Assembly: GCF_900109115.1 (NCBI RefSeq) | Contig: NZ_FNYV01000006.1 | Coordinates: 248,001 to 312,000, forward strand | Origin: Micromonospora phaseoli | Lineage (GTDB): Bacteria > Actinomycetota > Actinomycetes > Mycobacteriales > Micromonosporaceae | Direction of reading: 5' to 3' | Length of the DNA stretch: 64,000 bases | Shown: positions 1-9,521 of the stretch, in pieces | Layout: each line of letters starts with the position of its first letter | Numbering within the stretch: the first letter of the stretch is position 1 | Program-made: the position numbers and the translations under genes | The notes under the pieces: model-generated | The model's input: only the letters and a program-made list of their open reading frames with translations | Told to the model about the DNA's origin: nothing | Database searches by the model: none

Positions 1-612
1 CCGCGCGGCGGCCTGCTCGGCACCGGGGAAGGTGACGCCCGGGTGCTCGTCCACCTGGTAGTGGCCCGGGCCCATCGGTGACCGCTCCGCCCCGGCCGAG
101 GTGCCCGGGTTGGTGAGGCTGCCGATGTAGTAGTCCTTCTCGCTGTCACCGAGTCGCATCGGGTGCGGCGGCTGCTCCATCCCCGGCAGCAGCGGCGCCA
201 GCAGCTGCTCCTTGGTGAAGATCAGGTCCTGCCGGTTGTCCCGGGCCAGCTCGTACTCGTTGCTCATCGTCAACGAGCGGGTCGGGCAGGCCTCGATGCA
301 GAGCCCGCAGAAGATGCACCGGGCGTAGTTGATCTGGTAGACGCTGGCGTACCGCTCACCGGGCGAGAAGCGCTGCTCGTCGGTGTTGTCGCCACCCTCG
401 ACGTAGATCGCGTCCGCCGGGCAGGCCCAGGCGCACAGCTCGCAGCCGATGCACTTCTCCAGCCCGTCCGGGTACCGGTTGAGAATGTGCCGCCCGTGGT
501 AGCGCGGCGCCGGCGTCGGCGGGGTGAACGGGTAGTCGGTCGTGACGACCTTCCTGAACATGTGCGAGAAGGTGACCCCGAAGCCCTTGAACGTTCCGGT
601 AATCGCGCCCAC
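1..612 (-). CDS. nuoI: NADH-quinone oxidoreductase subunit I (partial, 3' end off window)
   Basis: Iron-sulfur subunit of complex I that passes electrons between the NuoG arm and NuoB. The visible 204 codons show two 4Fe-4S motifs, C54-x2-C57-x2-C60-x3-C64 and C99-x2-C102-x2-C105-x3-C109, the classic 8Fe ferredoxin pattern of NuoI. No stop codon is reached before the left edge, so the gene is truncated by the window. The start is a GTG one base beyond the nuoH stop; no upstream in-frame start is available without crossing that stop. It is the most distal gene visible of the nuoA-I operon; nuoJ-N presumably follow outside the window (inference). Confidence 0.96.
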   Translation of the reverse strand, partial: MGAITGTFKGFGVTFSHMFRKVVTTDYPFTPPTPAPRYHGRHILNRYPDGLEKCIGCELCAWACPADAIYVEGGDNTDEQRFSPGERYASVYQINYARCIFCGLCIEACPTRSLTMSNEYELARDNRQDLIFTKEQLLAPLLPGMEQPPHPMRLGDSEKDYYIGSLTNPGTSAGAERSPMGPGHYQVDEHPGVTFPGAEQAAAR

Positions 613-613
613 G

Positions 614-1966
614 TCACACCTCCTCAGAGTCCTGGCCGGCGGGAACGTTGGCCGGCTCCCGCTCGGCGACCATGCGCCGGGTACGCGGGCTCGGTGGTAC
701 CTGCAGATCCATCGGGGGCAGCGGGAAGCTGCCCGGCGGCCGGTTCTCGACCTGCTCGGCGAGGCTCGGCTGCGGCTGTGGCTTGCGGCTCGGCCAGAAC
801 AGCGCGGCGAGCAGCACGATGCCGGCCGGGATGCCGATGGCGTACATCCGGCTCTGGGTGTCCCAGTCGTCGATGGTGCGCAGGCCGGCGAGGACCACGA
901 TCCAGACCAGGCTGATCGGGATGAGCACCTTCCAGCCGAGGCGCATCAGCTGGTCGTACCGCAGCCGGGGCAGCGTGCCGCGCAGCCAGACGAAGACGAA
1001 GACCATCAGGATGACCTTGGCGAAGAACCAGAGCAGCGGCCACCAGCCGGAGTTGGCGCCCGACCACATGGTGATCGGCCACGGCGCGTGCCAGCCGCCC
1101 AGGAAGAGCGTCACGGTGAAGGCCGACATGGTCACCATCGCGACGTACTCGCTGAGCATGATCAGCGCGAACTTGAGCGAGCTGTACTCCGTCATGAAGC
1201 CGGCGACCAGCTCCGACTCCGCCTCGGGCAGGTCGAACGGCGGCCGGTTGGTCTCGCCGACGATCGAGATGAAGAAGACGACGAAGCTGGGGAAGAGGAG
1301 CACGGCGTACCAGCCCGGTGCCTGGATGTCGAAGCCGAGCAGGCTCAGCTGGGTGCCGTTGGCCTGCGCGGCCACGATCTCACTCGTGGACATCGTGCCG
1401 GCGAGCATGAAGACCGCCACGATGGACAGCCCCAGCGCCACCTCGTAGGAGATCAGCTGCGCGGTGGAGCGCAGGCCGCCGAGCAGCGGGTAGGTGGAGC
1501 CGGAGGCCCAGCCGGCGAGCACGATGCCGTAGACCGCCATCGACGAGAGAGCGAGCACCACCAGCACCGCGACCGGCACGTCGGTGACCTGCAGCGGCGT
1601 CTGGTGGCCGAAGATGCTCACCATCGGGCCGAAGGGGATCACCGAGAGCGCGGTGACCGCGCAGATCACCGAGATGGCCGGGGCGAAGAAGTAGATGACC
1701 TTGTCCGCCGAGCGCGGCAGGATGTCCTCCTTGAAGGCCATCTTCAGTCCGTCGGCGAGGGTCTGCAGCAGCCCGAACGGGCCGAGCTGGTTGGGGCCGG
1801 GCCGGACCTGCATGAAGCCGACGACCCGCCGCTCGAACCAGACGCCCAGCAACGTGCCGAGCAGGGCGACGAGGAAGGCGAAGACAATCTTGCCCAGCAC
1901 CAGCCACCACGGGTCGTGGCCGAAGTCGCTCAGCGACGGCGCCTGAGCGAGGTAGCTCGTGGTCAC
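614..1966 (-). CDS. nuoH: NADH-quinone oxidoreductase subunit H
   Basis: Membrane subunit of complex I, homologue of mitochondrial ND1, lying at the quinone site next to NuoB/D/I. The 450-residue product has about eight hydrophobic segments and the family motif EAESELVAGF in a cytoplasmic loop. It is longer than the roughly 325-residue proteobacterial form because of a Pro-rich hydrophilic C-terminal tail of about 60 residues, a length common in actinobacteria. The GTG start overlaps the nuoG stop by four bases (GTGA), so translation is probably coupled. Confidence 0.97.
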   Translation of the reverse strand: MTTSYLAQAPSLSDFGHDPWWLVLGKIVFAFLVALLGTLLGVWFERRVVGFMQVRPGPNQLGPFGLLQTLADGLKMAFKEDILPRSADKVIYFFAPAISVICAVTALSVIPFGPMVSIFGHQTPLQVTDVPVAVLVVLALSSMAVYGIVLAGWASGSTYPLLGGLRSTAQLISYEVALGLSIVAVFMLAGTMSTSEIVAAQANGTQLSLLGFDIQAPGWYAVLLFPSFVVFFISIVGETNRPPFDLPEAESELVAGFMTEYSSLKFALIMLSEYVAMVTMSAFTVTLFLGGWHAPWPITMWSGANSGWWPLLWFFAKVILMVFVFVWLRGTLPRLRYDQLMRLGWKVLIPISLVWIVVLAGLRTIDDWDTQSRMYAIGIPAGIVLLAALFWPSRKPQPQPSLAEQVENRPPGSFPLPPMDLQVPPSPRTRRMVAEREPANVPAGQDSEEV

Positions 1967-4431
1967 TGTGCCCGCCTCTCGTTCGCGTCGGCGTCGGCCG
2001 GCCCCGTCGTGCCGGGTACGGAGACCCGCACCACCGCGCCGGAGGTCGCGCCCAGGCTGCGCCGCACGGTCGCGCCGGGCGAGTTGGTCGGCAGCCAGAC
2101 CACGCCGTCCGGCATCTCGGTGATCGCCGCCGGCAGGGTCAGCGCACCCCGGTCGGTACCCACCGTCACCGGGTCGCCGTCGGCGACGCCGAGCGCCTCG
2201 GCGGTGCCCTTGCCCAGCCGGACCACCGGCGGACGGGCGGTGCCACCCAGGTGCTCGTCACCGTCGGTCAGGCTGCCCAGGTCGACGAGCTGGTGCCAGG
2301 TCGCCAGGACCGCCTCGCCGGGGCCGAGCTGCCCGACGGTGCCCGGCTCGACCGTGGGGACGGCCGGGCGACTCACCCGGGTCGCCGGCAGGCCGCCCAG
2401 CTCACGCCGGACGGACGGCACGTCACCGGTACCCAGCCGGACGTCCAGCTGGGCCGCCAGCGCGTCGAGCACTCGGCCGTCGGTCATCGCGGCGGTGTCG
2501 AGCACCGCGTCGAAGGGACGCAGCCGGCCTTCCCAGTCCAGGAAGCTGCCGGCCTTCTCGACCACCGGCGCGACCGGCAGGACGACGTTCGCCCGACGGG
2601 TCACCGCGCTGGCCCGCAGCTCCAGGCTGACCAGGAACGGCACCGCGTCCAGGGCCTGCTCGGCCAGGCGCGGGTCGGCCAGGTCCGCCGGGTCCACCCC
2701 GGCGACCACGAGAGCGCCGAGCTGACCCGCGGCGGCGGCGGCGAGGATGCCGTCGGTGTCCCGGCCCGCCTGGCTCGGGATCGCCCCGGCCGGCAGGTCC
2801 CACGCCTCGCCCAGCTCCGCGCGAGCGGCCGGCTCGGTCACCAGCCGCCCGCCGGGCAGCAGGTTCGGCAGGCAGCCGGTGTCGACTGCGCCGCGGTCAC
2901 CCGCGCGCCGCGGCACCCAGGCCAGCTTCGCTCCGGTACGCGCGGCCACCTCGGCGGCGGCGGAGAGACCACCCGGCACGGTGGCCAGCCGCTCACCCAC
3001 GATCAGGATGGCGCCCTCGGTGCTGAGCGCCTCGGCGACCGTGGCGTGCTCGGCGAGCACGCCGGCCTCCTCACCCGGCACCACCCGGGCCAGCTTGGCA
3101 CCGAGCTTCTCCAGGCCACGGGTGGCGAACGGCGCGATCGCGTACACCGTCAGCTTCTTCTTCAGGTACGCCTTGCGCAGTCGCAGGAAGAGGATCGGGC
3201 ACTCCTCCTCCGGCTCCAGGCCGACCAGCACCACGGCGGGAGCGTTCTCGACGTCGGTGTAGGTGACGTCGGTGCTGCCGGCGACGTTGCTGGCCAGGAA
3301 GTCGGCCTCCTCACGGGAGACCGGGCGGGCCCGGAAGTCGATGTCGTTCGTGTGCAGGGCGACCCGGGCGAACTTGGCGTACGCGTACGCGTCCTCGACG
3401 GTCAGCCGACCGCCGGTGAGCACCGCCGCGCCCTGGCCGGTGTCCCGGGCGGCGCGCAGTCCCTCGGCGGCGACGCTGAGCGCCTCGCTCCAGGACGCCT
3501 CCCGCAGCTCACCGGTGCGCTCGTCGCGCACCAGCGGGGTGGTCAGCCGGTCGGCGGCGCGGGCGTACTGGAAGCCCCACCGGCCCTTGTCGCAGTTCCA
3601 CTCCTCGTTGACCTGCGGGTCGTCGCCGGCCAGCCGGCGCATCACCTTGCCCCGCCGCCAGTCGGTGCGCTGGGCGCAGCCGGCCGAGCAGTGCTCGCAG
3701 ACGCTCGGGCTGGAGACCAGGTCGAACGGGCGGGCCCGGAACCGGTACTGGGTGCCGGTCAGCGCGCCGACCGGGCAGATCTGCACGGTGTTGCCGGAGA
3801 AGTACGAGTTGAAGGGAACATCCCCCTCCTCGCCCTCGGCGCCGTACTCCTCGTCCCGGTAGATGTTGATTTCCTCGGCGGAGGAGCGGTTCATCAGGTC
3901 GATGAACTTGTCGCCCGCGATCTCCTCGGTGAACCGGGTGCAGCGCTGGCAGAGCACGCACCGCTCGCGGTCGAGCAGCACCTGGGTGCTGATCGGCAGC
4001 GGCTTCGGGTACTCCCGCTTGTGCTCGTGGAACCGGGAGTCGGTGCGGCCGGTCGACATCGCCTGGTTCTGCAGCGGGCACTCACCGCCCTTGTCACACA
4101 TCGGGCAGTCGAGCGGATGGTTCACCAGCAGCAGCTCCATGATCCCCTCTTGCGCCTTCTTGGCGACCGGGGAGGTGAGCTGGGTACGGACCACCATGCC
4201 GTCGGCGACCGTCTGGGTGCAGGAGGCGACGGGCTTGCGCTGCCCCTCCACCTCCACCAGACACTGCCGGCAGGCGCCGGCCGGGGCCAGCAGCGGGTGG
4301 TCGCAGAACCGGGGGATCTCGGTGCCGATCTGCTCGGCGACCCGGATCAGCAGCGCCCCCTTGGGGGCGGTGACCTCGACGCCGTCGATGGTGAGGGTGA
4401 CCGTGTCGGTCGACTTGGCAACGTCCGTCAT
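1963..4431 (-). CDS. nuoG: NADH-quinone oxidoreductase subunit G
   Basis: Large iron-sulfur subunit of the complex I peripheral arm, 822 residues. In order: a 2Fe-2S ferredoxin domain with C43, C54, C57, C71; a His-Cys3 4Fe-4S site (H105, C109, C112, C118); a 4Fe-4S site with C158, C161, C164, C219; and an extra CxxCxxxC site (C245, C248, C252, C280) at the start of the molybdopterin-oxidoreductase-like domain, corresponding to the N7 cluster of some bacteria. The rest is the molybdopterin-fold region and a C-terminal beta-barrel domain. The ATG start overlaps the nuoF stop by one base (TAATG). Confidence 0.97.
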   Translation of the reverse strand: MTDVAKSTDTVTLTIDGVEVTAPKGALLIRVAEQIGTEIPRFCDHPLLAPAGACRQCLVEVEGQRKPVASCTQTVADGMVVRTQLTSPVAKKAQEGIMELLLVNHPLDCPMCDKGGECPLQNQAMSTGRTDSRFHEHKREYPKPLPISTQVLLDRERCVLCQRCTRFTEEIAGDKFIDLMNRSSAEEINIYRDEEYGAEGEEGDVPFNSYFSGNTVQICPVGALTGTQYRFRARPFDLVSSPSVCEHCSAGCAQRTDWRRGKVMRRLAGDDPQVNEEWNCDKGRWGFQYARAADRLTTPLVRDERTGELREASWSEALSVAAEGLRAARDTGQGAAVLTGGRLTVEDAYAYAKFARVALHTNDIDFRARPVSREEADFLASNVAGSTDVTYTDVENAPAVVLVGLEPEEECPILFLRLRKAYLKKKLTVYAIAPFATRGLEKLGAKLARVVPGEEAGVLAEHATVAEALSTEGAILIVGERLATVPGGLSAAAEVAARTGAKLAWVPRRAGDRGAVDTGCLPNLLPGGRLVTEPAARAELGEAWDLPAGAIPSQAGRDTDGILAAAAAGQLGALVVAGVDPADLADPRLAEQALDAVPFLVSLELRASAVTRRANVVLPVAPVVEKAGSFLDWEGRLRPFDAVLDTAAMTDGRVLDALAAQLDVRLGTGDVPSVRRELGGLPATRVSRPAVPTVEPGTVGQLGPGEAVLATWHQLVDLGSLTDGDEHLGGTARPPVVRLGKGTAEALGVADGDPVTVGTDRGALTLPAAITEMPDGVVWLPTNSPGATVRRSLGATSGAVVRVSVPGTTGPADADANERRAQ

Positions 4432-5747
4432 TAGTGGGCTCCCACCAACTGCTTGTCGGACAACTTCGGCGCGGTCCGTCCCTCGATGTAGTCGAGGTAG
4501 TCCTGCTTGAAGTACTTCAGCGACGAGGTCACCGGGCTGGTGGCACCGTCACCCAGGCCGCAGAACGAGCGACCGAGGATGTTGTCGCAGGTGTCCAGGA
4601 GGGTGTCCAGGTCGGCCTGGGTGCCCTGGCCGGAGAGGATGCGCCGGTAGACCCGGACCATCCAGTAGTTGCCCTCCCGGCACGGGGTGCACTTGCCGCA
4701 CGACTCGTGGTGGTAGAACTCCAGCCACCGGTAGGTCGCGTAGACCGGGCAGTCCTGGTCGGAGAAGATCTGGGTGGCGGTGGTGCCGAGGATCGAGCCG
4801 GCGGCGGCCACCCCCTCGAAGTCCAGCGGCACGTCCAGATGCTCGGCGGTGAGCAGCGGGGTCGACGATCCGCCCGGGGTCCAGAACTTCAGGTTGTGCC
4901 CCGGCTGCATCCCGCCGGCCAGCTCGATCAGCTCGCGCAGCGTGATGCCGAGGCCGCACTCGTACTGGCCGGGGTTGGCGATCCGTCCGGAGAGGGAGTA
5001 GATCATCGGGCCGGCGGACTTCTCGGTGCCCATCGACTTCCACCAGTCCGCGCCACCGAGCACGATGTACGGCACGCTGGCGATGGTGCCCACGTTGTTG
5101 ACCACGGTGGGGCTGGCGTACAGGCCGTGGGTGGCCGGGAACGGCGGGCGCAGCCGGGGCTGGCCCCGGAAGCCCTCCAGCGAGTCGAGCAGCGCCGTCT
5201 CCTCGCCGCAGATGTACGCCCCGGCGCCGGAGTGCACCACGAGGTCCAGGTCGAAGCCCGAGCCGAGGATGTCGCGTCCGAGGTAGCCCTTGGCGTACGC
5301 CTCGTTCACCGCGTTGCGCAGCCGGCGCGCGGCGTGCACGGCCTCGCCCCGGATGTAGATGTAGGCCCGGCTCGCCCGGATCGCGTACGACGCGATGATC
5401 ACGCCCTCGACCAGCGAGTGCGGGTCGTGGGTCATCAGCGGCAGGTCCTTGCAGGTGCCCGGCTCACCCTCGTCGGCGTTGACCACGAGATAGTGCGGCT
5501 TGCCGTCGCCCTGCGGGATGAAGCCCCACTTGAGACCGGTGGGGAACCCGGCACCACCGCGACCACGCAGCCCCGAGTCCTTGATCAGCTGGATCAGGTC
5601 GTCCGGGTGCGCCTTGATCGCCTTACGCAGCGCGGCGTAGCCGTCCAACTTCTCGTAGGTGCCGATCCTCCAGGCGTCCGGCGACAGCCAGCGCTTGGTC
5701 AGCACCGGCGTCAGCTTGCCCAGGATTTCCGCCGCAGGCATGGTCAC
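4431..5747 (-). CDS. nuoF: NADH-quinone oxidoreductase subunit F
   Basis: NADH-oxidising flavoprotein of complex I that carries FMN and the N3 4Fe-4S cluster. The 438-residue product has the nucleotide-binding glycine-rich motif GRGGAGFP at about residues 62-69, a second NADEGEPGTCKD stretch that binds FMN/NADH, and cluster ligands in ESCGKCTPCREG plus a downstream FCGLGDG cysteine. The GTG start overlaps the nuoE stop by four bases; an in-frame ATG two codons later is the alternative start. Confidence 0.97.
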   Translation of the reverse strand: MTMPAAEILGKLTPVLTKRWLSPDAWRIGTYEKLDGYAALRKAIKAHPDDLIQLIKDSGLRGRGGAGFPTGLKWGFIPQGDGKPHYLVVNADEGEPGTCKDLPLMTHDPHSLVEGVIIASYAIRASRAYIYIRGEAVHAARRLRNAVNEAYAKGYLGRDILGSGFDLDLVVHSGAGAYICGEETALLDSLEGFRGQPRLRPPFPATHGLYASPTVVNNVGTIASVPYIVLGGADWWKSMGTEKSAGPMIYSLSGRIANPGQYECGLGITLRELIELAGGMQPGHNLKFWTPGGSSTPLLTAEHLDVPLDFEGVAAAGSILGTTATQIFSDQDCPVYATYRWLEFYHHESCGKCTPCREGNYWMVRVYRRILSGQGTQADLDTLLDTCDNILGRSFCGLGDGATSPVTSSLKYFKQDYLDYIEGRTAPKLSDKQLVGAH

Positions 5748-6784
5748 TTCTGAGCCCCCTTGTCGTTCGCGGAGCCCCGGCCGTGGCCGCTGGACTCCGC
5801 TTCCCTGAGGTTGCGCTCCTGCGCCTGCGCGTCGTCGCCGGCCGGCTTGCCGTCACCGGCCGGCCGGTTGGCCGCCGCACCGGCGTCCTGCGCGGCCTGC
5901 GCGTCACCCGACGACGGCGCCGCGCCGTCGACCGGGACCTTGGTGCCGGGAGCGTCCGGCACGGCGGTCTTCGCGTCCGGCTGCCGGGTCTCGGCGGCAC
6001 GTACCTCCGGCGACTTGCGGTCCGGTGCCGGCACGTCGGGTGCGGTGCTGCCGGTCGGCGTCGCCTTCGCCGGGGTGGCCGGGGCGGGCTTGTCGCCCGC
6101 CTTGCCGCTGCGGATCGGGGTGTTCGGGTCGAAGCCCGGCGCCGAGACGCCGTGCTGCTGGGCCAGCCGCAGGCCACGAAGGCTCGGCTCGCCTGGCACG
6201 CCGTCGGCGACGGCGCCCTCCCGCTCGTCGGCGAAGCCGGCGAGCTGGATCGCCATCTCCTTCAGCGTGCAGAGGCGGGCGCCCCGGCTCGGCGTGGGCC
6301 GGCCGCCAGCGCGCAGCTCGTCGACCAGTCCCACCGCGGTCTGCGGGTCGACGCCATCGAAGAAGTCGTAGTTGACGGTCAGCACCGGGCCGTAGTCGCA
6401 GGCGGCCAGACACTCGGCGTGCTCCAGCGTGACCTTGCCGTCGGCGGTGGTCTCGTCGTGCCCGACGCCGAGGTGCTCGGCGAGGGTGTCGTAGACCTCC
6501 TGGCCGCCGAGCACGTTGCACATGGTGTTGGTGCAGACGCTGACCAGCCAGTCACCGGTGGGCCGGCGCTTGTACATCGTGTAGAAGCTGGCCACCGCGC
6601 CGACCTGGGCCTTGTTCAGGCCGAGCACCTCGGCGCAGAACGCGACGCCGGCCGGGGAGACGTAACCCTCCTCGGCCTGCACGAGGTGCAGCAGGGGCAG
6701 CAGGGCCGAACGGGACCGGTCCGCCGGGTAGCGGGCGATGATCTCCCGCGCCCTGGTCCGCGTCTCGTCAGTGAAGACAGTCAC
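5744..6784 (-). CDS. nuoE: NADH-quinone oxidoreductase subunit E with long C-terminal extension
   Basis: Carries the N1a 2Fe-2S cluster of complex I and pairs with NuoF. The thioredoxin-like domain fills about residues 1-165 with cluster ligands C84, C89, C125 and C129. The remaining 180 residues are low-complexity, rich in Ala, Pro, Asp, Gly and Lys, and appear disordered; E. coli NuoE is only about 166 residues. The tail keeps the reading frame and GC-rich codon use of its neighbours, so it is not an obvious frameshift. The GTG start overlaps the nuoD stop by four bases. Confidence 0.96.
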   Translation of the reverse strand: MTVFTDETRTRAREIIARYPADRSRSALLPLLHLVQAEEGYVSPAGVAFCAEVLGLNKAQVGAVASFYTMYKRRPTGDWLVSVCTNTMCNVLGGQEVYDTLAEHLGVGHDETTADGKVTLEHAECLAACDYGPVLTVNYDFFDGVDPQTAVGLVDELRAGGRPTPSRGARLCTLKEMAIQLAGFADEREGAVADGVPGEPSLRGLRLAQQHGVSAPGFDPNTPIRSGKAGDKPAPATPAKATPTGSTAPDVPAPDRKSPEVRAAETRQPDAKTAVPDAPGTKVPVDGAAPSSGDAQAAQDAGAAANRPAGDGKPAGDDAQAQERNLREAESSGHGRGSANDKGAQK

Positions 6785-8106
6785 CGGTCACAACCTCCCA
6801 TGACGGGGTCCAGCGAGGCGCCGCCGGCGATCACGTCGGCGATCAGGCCACCCTCGGCCATCGCGGGCAGGGCCTGGAGGTTGACGAAGCTGGGCTCGCG
6901 GTAGTGCACCCGGTACGGCCGGGTACCGCCGTCGGAGACGGCGTGCACGCCCAGCTCACCGCGGGGTGCCTCGATACCCACGTACACCTGGCCCGGCGGC
7001 ACCCGGAAGCCCTCCGTCACCAGCTTGAAGTGGTGGATCAGGGACTCCATCGATTGACCCATGATCTTGGCGACGTGCTCCAGCGAGTTGCCCATGCCGT
7101 CGACGCCGATGGCCAGCTGCGCCGGCCAGGCGATCTTCTTGTCGGCCACCATCACCGGGCCGGGCCTGAGCCGGTCCAGGGCCTGCTCGACCAGCTTGAG
7201 CGACTCCCGGATCTCGGCCAGCCGCACCAGGTAACGGCCCCACACGTCGCCGTCGGTGTGCGTCGGCACGTCGAATTCGTACGTCTCGTAGCCGCAGTAC
7301 GGCATGGTCTTGCGCAGGTCCCAGGCCAGCCCCGCCGAGCGGAGCACCGGACCGGTGACGCCGAGCGACACGCAGGCGGTCACGTCGAGCACCGCCACGT
7401 TCCGCGTCCGCTCCAACCAGATCGGCTGGCCGGAGAGCAGGTCCTCGTACTCCTTGAGCCGCTTCGGCATGAGCTTGAGGAAGTCGCGGATCTTGACGAT
7501 CGCCTCGTCCGGCACGTCCTGGGCGACGCCACCCGGCCGGACGTACGCGTGGTTCATCCGCAGGCCGGTGATCAGCTCGAAGATCTCCAGGATGTACTCG
7601 CGCTCCCGGAAGCCGTAGAGCATGATCGAGATCGCGCCCAGCTCCATGCCGGTGGTGGCCAGCCACACCAGGTGCGAGGAGATCCGGTTCAGCTCCATCA
7701 TGAGCACCCGGATGGTGTTGGCCCGCTCGGTCACGTCGTCGGTGATGCCGAGCAGCTTCTCCACCGCGAGGGAGTACGCCGTCTCGTTGAAGATCGGGGC
7801 GAGGTAGTCCATCCGGGTCACGAAGGTCGAACCCTGTACCCAGTTGCGGTACTCGAGGTTCTTCTCGATGCCGGTGTGCAGGTAGCCGACGACCGAGCGG
7901 GCCTCCCGGACGGTCTCGCCCTCCAGCTCCAGGACCAGCCGGAGCACACCGTGTGTGGACGGGTGCTGCGGGCCCATGTTGACGACGATCCGACCCTCGT
8001 TGATCGGGTCGACGCCGGAGACGACGTCGTCCCAGTCCCCGCCGGTGACGGTGAAGACCCGACCCTCGGTGGTATCGCGTTCGGTGGCGTAGTTGGACCC
8101 GGTCAT
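6781..8106 (-). CDS. nuoD: NADH-quinone oxidoreductase subunit D
   Basis: The 49-kDa subunit of complex I, related to the large subunit of NiFe hydrogenase, forming the quinone cavity with NuoB. The product of 441 residues contains the family signature NMGPQHPSTHGVLRL near residues 43-57 and the conserved quinone-site stretch around YLHTGIEK. Its C-terminus ends in DPVMGGCDR, matching the conserved D-x-VMG-x-x-D/R end of the family. It is separate from nuoC, unlike the fused nuoCD of E. coli. The ATG start overlaps the nuoC stop by four bases. Confidence 0.97.
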   Translation of the reverse strand: MTGSNYATERDTTEGRVFTVTGGDWDDVVSGVDPINEGRIVVNMGPQHPSTHGVLRLVLELEGETVREARSVVGYLHTGIEKNLEYRNWVQGSTFVTRMDYLAPIFNETAYSLAVEKLLGITDDVTERANTIRVLMMELNRISSHLVWLATTGMELGAISIMLYGFREREYILEIFELITGLRMNHAYVRPGGVAQDVPDEAIVKIRDFLKLMPKRLKEYEDLLSGQPIWLERTRNVAVLDVTACVSLGVTGPVLRSAGLAWDLRKTMPYCGYETYEFDVPTHTDGDVWGRYLVRLAEIRESLKLVEQALDRLRPGPVMVADKKIAWPAQLAIGVDGMGNSLEHVAKIMGQSMESLIHHFKLVTEGFRVPPGQVYVGIEAPRGELGVHAVSDGGTRPYRVHYREPSFVNLQALPAMAEGGLIADVIAGGASLDPVMGGCDR

Positions 8107-8834
8107 TGGTAAGACCTCCGCTTGTCGGGCGGCGGGATCTCAGCGCCCTTGTACTCCACGGGCACGCCGCCGAGGGGGTAGTCCTTGCGCTGCGGGTGAC
8201 CCTCCCAGTCGTCCGGCATGAGGATGCGGGTCAGCGCCGGGTGGCCGTCGAAGACGATGCCGAACATGTCGTACGCCTCCCGCTCCTGCCAGTCGGCCGT
8301 CGGGTAGACGGCGGTGACGCTGGGCAGGTGCGGGTCCTCGACGGAGACCGCGGCCTCCAGCCGGATCTGCCGCCGGTAGGTCATCGAGGTCAGCTGGTAG
8401 ACGACGTGCAGCCGGCGCTCGTCGGCGCCCAGGTAGTCCACTCCGGAGACCGAGGCGCACAGCTCGAAGCGCAGCGCCGGGTCGTCCCGCATCACCTGGC
8501 AGACCTCGGCGATCCGCTCCGGGCGGATGTGCAGGGTCAGCTCGCCCCGGTCGAGGACCACCTGCTCGATCGCCTCGCCGAAGGCCGGGTACGCCTCCTC
8601 CAGCGCGTCGTACACCTCGTCGAAGTAGCCACCGTACGGCCGGGCCGCGTTCTCGACGGCGCGCTGCGGCCGGACCAGGCCACCGAAGCCGGAGACGTCA
8701 CCGGTGCCCTGGTTGCCGAACATGCCCCGGCCGGCCGGGGCGGCCGGCGGGAACTCGGCGGGCGCACCGCTGGTCGCACCGGCGGGCGTCACCGGAATCG
8801 GTACGCCACCGGTGGTCGGCTTGGAGTCAGTCAC
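8103..8834 (-). CDS. nuoC: NADH-quinone oxidoreductase subunit C
   Basis: The 30-kDa subunit of the complex I peripheral arm. The signature DWQEREAYDMFGI followed by HPALTRILMPDDWEGHPQRK identifies it. I place the start at the GTG overlapping the nuoB stop by four bases, giving 243 residues; a longer ORF reaching upstream would run into nuoB coding sequence. The first about 70 residues are Pro/Gly/Ala-rich and probably flexible, a feature of actinobacterial NuoC. Confidence 0.96.
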   Translation of the reverse strand: MTDSKPTTGGVPIPVTPAGATSGAPAEFPPAAPAGRGMFGNQGTGDVSGFGGLVRPQRAVENAARPYGGYFDEVYDALEEAYPAFGEAIEQVVLDRGELTLHIRPERIAEVCQVMRDDPALRFELCASVSGVDYLGADERRLHVVYQLTSMTYRRQIRLEAAVSVEDPHLPSVTAVYPTADWQEREAYDMFGIVFDGHPALTRILMPDDWEGHPQRKDYPLGGVPVEYKGAEIPPPDKRRSYQ

Positions 8835-9508
8835 TTGATCCCCCGGTACGGCTGGAGGTGGTTCTGGGCGTTCATCCAGTTCTCGATCCGCAACTGCTCC
8901 TCGCGACCCTCGCGGACGGCCTTCGTCCACTCGGCTCGCCGGGCCTTGTCGTTGCGGTACGACGAGGGCATCGAGCCGTACGGCACCACCGGCACGTCAC
9001 CGCGCGCCTCGCGGGCCGCCAGCATCTTGCGGCCGTTCGGGCCGAGCGGCTCGTGGCCGATTTTCTCGCGCAGCTTGAGGATCGCGTCGATGAGCATCTC
9101 CGGCCGCGGCGGGCAGCCCGGGAGGTACATGTCGACCGGCACGACGTGGTCGACGCCCTGCACGATGGCGTAGTTGTTGAACATGCCGCCGCTGCTCGCG
9201 CAGACACCCATCGAGAGCACCCAGCGGGGCTCGGCCATCTGGTCGTAGATCTGGCGCAGCACCGGGGCCATCTTCTGGCTCACCCGACCGGCGACGATCA
9301 TCAGGTCGGCCTGCCGGGGCGAGGCCCGGAAGACCTCCATGCCCCACCGGCCCATGTCGTAGTGCGGGCCACCGGCGGCCATCATCTCGATGGCGCAGCA
9401 GGCCAGGCCGAACGTGGCGCCCCAGACCGAGGACTTGCGCGACCAGTTGACCAGCTTCTCCACCGAGGTGAGCAGGACGCCGGCGGGAAGTTTCTCCTCG
9501 ATACCCAT
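8831..9508 (-). CDS. nuoB: NADH-quinone oxidoreductase subunit B
   Basis: Carries the terminal N2 4Fe-4S cluster that reduces quinone. The unusual adjacent cysteine pair C37-C38 (LACCAIEMM) and the downstream VPGCPP-type stretch (YLPGCPPRPE) are the expected cluster ligands. The ATG chosen gives 225 residues and is preceded by GGGAGGAAC at a good Shine-Dalgarno distance; the longer ORF would overlap nuoA coding sequence. The gene starts 13 bases after the nuoA stop. Confidence 0.97.
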   Translation of the reverse strand: MGIEEKLPAGVLLTSVEKLVNWSRKSSVWGATFGLACCAIEMMAAGGPHYDMGRWGMEVFRASPRQADLMIVAGRVSQKMAPVLRQIYDQMAEPRWVLSMGVCASSGGMFNNYAIVQGVDHVVPVDMYLPGCPPRPEMLIDAILKLREKIGHEPLGPNGRKMLAAREARGDVPVVPYGSMPSSYRNDKARRAEWTKAVREGREEQLRIENWMNAQNHLQPYRGIK

Positions 9509-9521
9509 TGCTGTTCCTCCC

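Noticed and set aside
542..4434. Long plus-strand ORFs over the nuo genes
   Set aside because: Antisense to nuoH and nuoG, with Arg/Asp/His-rich nonsense; the minus-strand products carry all cluster ligands.
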